This document shows, one piece after another, positions 63,364 to 64,000 of a stretch of DNA of 64,000 nucleotides. A program made the translations under genes and the position numbers. The stretch is from Ignavibacteria bacterium (lineage in GTDB: Bacteria > Bacteroidota > Ignavibacteria > Tepidaquicellales > Tepidaquicellaceae), in the NCBI GenBank assembly GCA_016719565.1, contig JADJYU010000012.1, positions 124,001-188,000 on the forward strand, in the 5' to 3' direction. Each line of letters opens with the position of its first letter. The stretch's first letter is position 1. The notes beneath the pieces are model-generated. The model saw only the letters and a program-made list of their open reading frames with translations, did no database searches and was not told the DNA's origin.

Positions 63364-64000
63364 ATGGATCTCAGCAATTTTAAAAATATCGGAAACTTAT
63401 TCGAAAAAATCAAAAACATTGATTACAAAAAGAGTAATCTGGTCAAACTGTCAGTACTTATCATTACAGTAACAGCGCTTTATGTAATGATTCCAAGCTA
63501 TAAGAATATTGAGTCAAAATACGAGGTCGGCGCAATCTGGTCTTCGGAAGATCTTATAGCTCCATTCTCATTCCCGGTTTATAAAGATGAGTCAGAGTAT
63601 GAGCAGGAAAAAAAAGATGTCATCAGAAATATTGCAATGGTCTTTGATAAGGTTAATAACAATAATAATAAACTCTCCGACAGTCTCGATTATCTGAAAT
63701 ATCAGTTTCAGAATATTTTCAGAAAAGCTGATGAACTTGTAAATAACAAAGACGGGTATGTTAATTCTGAAATACTTGATCCGGACAAACAGGATCTGAG
63801 AATCGATTTTACTTTTCCGGAATGGGAAAAACTTTATTCGCTGCACAGTAATGAGAATCCTGATAATAATTTAACGTTCAATGAATTTTATAATTATCTT
63901 ACTAATGAAATTCTGAATAATGCTGATAAGGATATAATTAATATCGATAAGAATAAAATTACATCAAAGAGAATCACGGTTCAGCTGAAGGATGAAAAAT
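63364..64000 (+). CDS. 7TMR-HD / PgpH-like protein, 5' part
   Basis: A reading frame from ATG at 63364 runs off the window after 212 codons. It starts MDLSNFKNIGNLFEKIKN, has one membrane helix (LVKLSVLIITVTALYVMIPS), then IESKYEVGAIWSSEDLIAPF and SFPVYKDESEYEQEKKDVIR. That is the beginning of the extracellular domain of 7TMR-HD proteins. The family continues with seven helices and an HD phosphohydrolase (PgpH-like, c-di-AMP phosphodiesterase in Listeria); those parts lie beyond the window. Identification rests on the VGxIWxxEDLIAPFxFPVxK pattern, common to the family. Confidence 0.8.
   Translation, partial: MDLSNFKNIGNLFEKIKNIDYKKSNLVKLSVLIITVTALYVMIPSYKNIESKYEVGAIWSSEDLIAPFSFPVYKDESEYEQEKKDVIRNIAMVFDKVNNNNNKLSDSLDYLKYQFQNIFRKADELVNNKDGYVNSEILDPDKQDLRIDFTFPEWEKLYSLHSNENPDNNLTFNEFYNYLTNEILNNADKDIINIDKNKITSKRITVQLKDEK

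Overview
The window looks like a chromosomal piece of an AT-rich member of the Ignavibacteria / Bacteroidota-Chlorobiota lineage. The clearest marker is the C-terminal type IX secretion sorting domain at 44672-44983 (NFPNPFNPNT... GIYFYRLDAG...), the form typical of Ignavibacteria. A PorV/PorQ-like outer-membrane protein, frequent TTG starts and weak Shine-Dalgarno signals fit this. It is a draft-quality sequence. Single-base indels in homopolymers break many genes, including housekeeping ones (plsX, methylmalonyl-CoA mutase, acylphosphatase, ABC transporter), so broken frames here should not be read as gene decay. I rejoined frames where the protein continues across an obvious homopolymer error.

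Layout. (1) 1-7.9 kb: repeat-rich accessory DNA with a DUF2188 remnant, an orphan antitoxin, a PIN toxin-antitoxin pair, two NTF2-like proteins, a putative restriction endonuclease, a two-gene membrane cassette and a YdeI-like protein. Two long imperfect palindromes with attC-like ends suggest an integron-type cassette array without a visible integrase. (2) 7.9-24 kb: a dense defence island. In order it holds a PD-(D/E)xK nuclease plus HEPN pair, a cold-shock-domain/zinc-ribbon protein of about 786 residues, a DpnII-type GATC restriction-modification system, and a DRT1-like reverse transcriptase-nitrilase. The DpnII-type system comprises a Dam-like methylase, the DpnII nuclease, a nuclease-DGQHR protein, a DpnA-like methylase and a C-protein-like regulator. 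A GmrSD-type DUF262/DUF1524 protein closes the island. (3) 24-28 kb: an ORF6N-domain gene between direct repeats, a HEPN-MNT toxin-antitoxin pair, an unknown gene and many palindromic repeats. (4) 28.2-37.1 kb: core genes gcvH, yceD-like, rpmF, plsX, a small unknown, rpmB, a glycosyltransferase, tgt, yajC, ribBA, greA, an MlaD-like gene and a PorV-like gene. (5) 37.3-38.2 kb: an array of about 48-bp repeats in two opposing blocks. (6) 38.2-45.5 kb, minus strand: acyP, EamA transporter, UbiA-type prenyl-phosphate transferase, GT-C membrane glycosyltransferase, methylmalonyl-CoA mutase, Panacea-domain protein and a secreted T9SS cargo protein. (7) 46-50.5 kb: a type IIG (Eco57I-like) restriction-modification gene interrupted by a very poor-quality block that carries traces of an IS3-family transposase, then small genes. 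(8) 50.7-64 kb: DUF937 protein, EgtB fragment, glycine-betaine-type ABC transporter with a fused binding protein-permease, M23 peptidase, aconitase, 3'-5' exonuclease, YyaL/DUF255 protein, GIN-domain and TPR proteins, a small protein, and the start of a 7TMR-HD (PgpH-like) gene.

The most interesting candidates are the nuclease-HEPN pair, the nuclease-DGQHR gene inside a DpnII operon, the cold-shock/zinc-ribbon protein, the RT-nitrilase, a tRNA-guanine transglycosylase lacking the usual zinc cysteines, and the higher-order repeat array at 37.7-38.2 kb. I saw no rRNA, no convincing tRNA and no CRISPR array.
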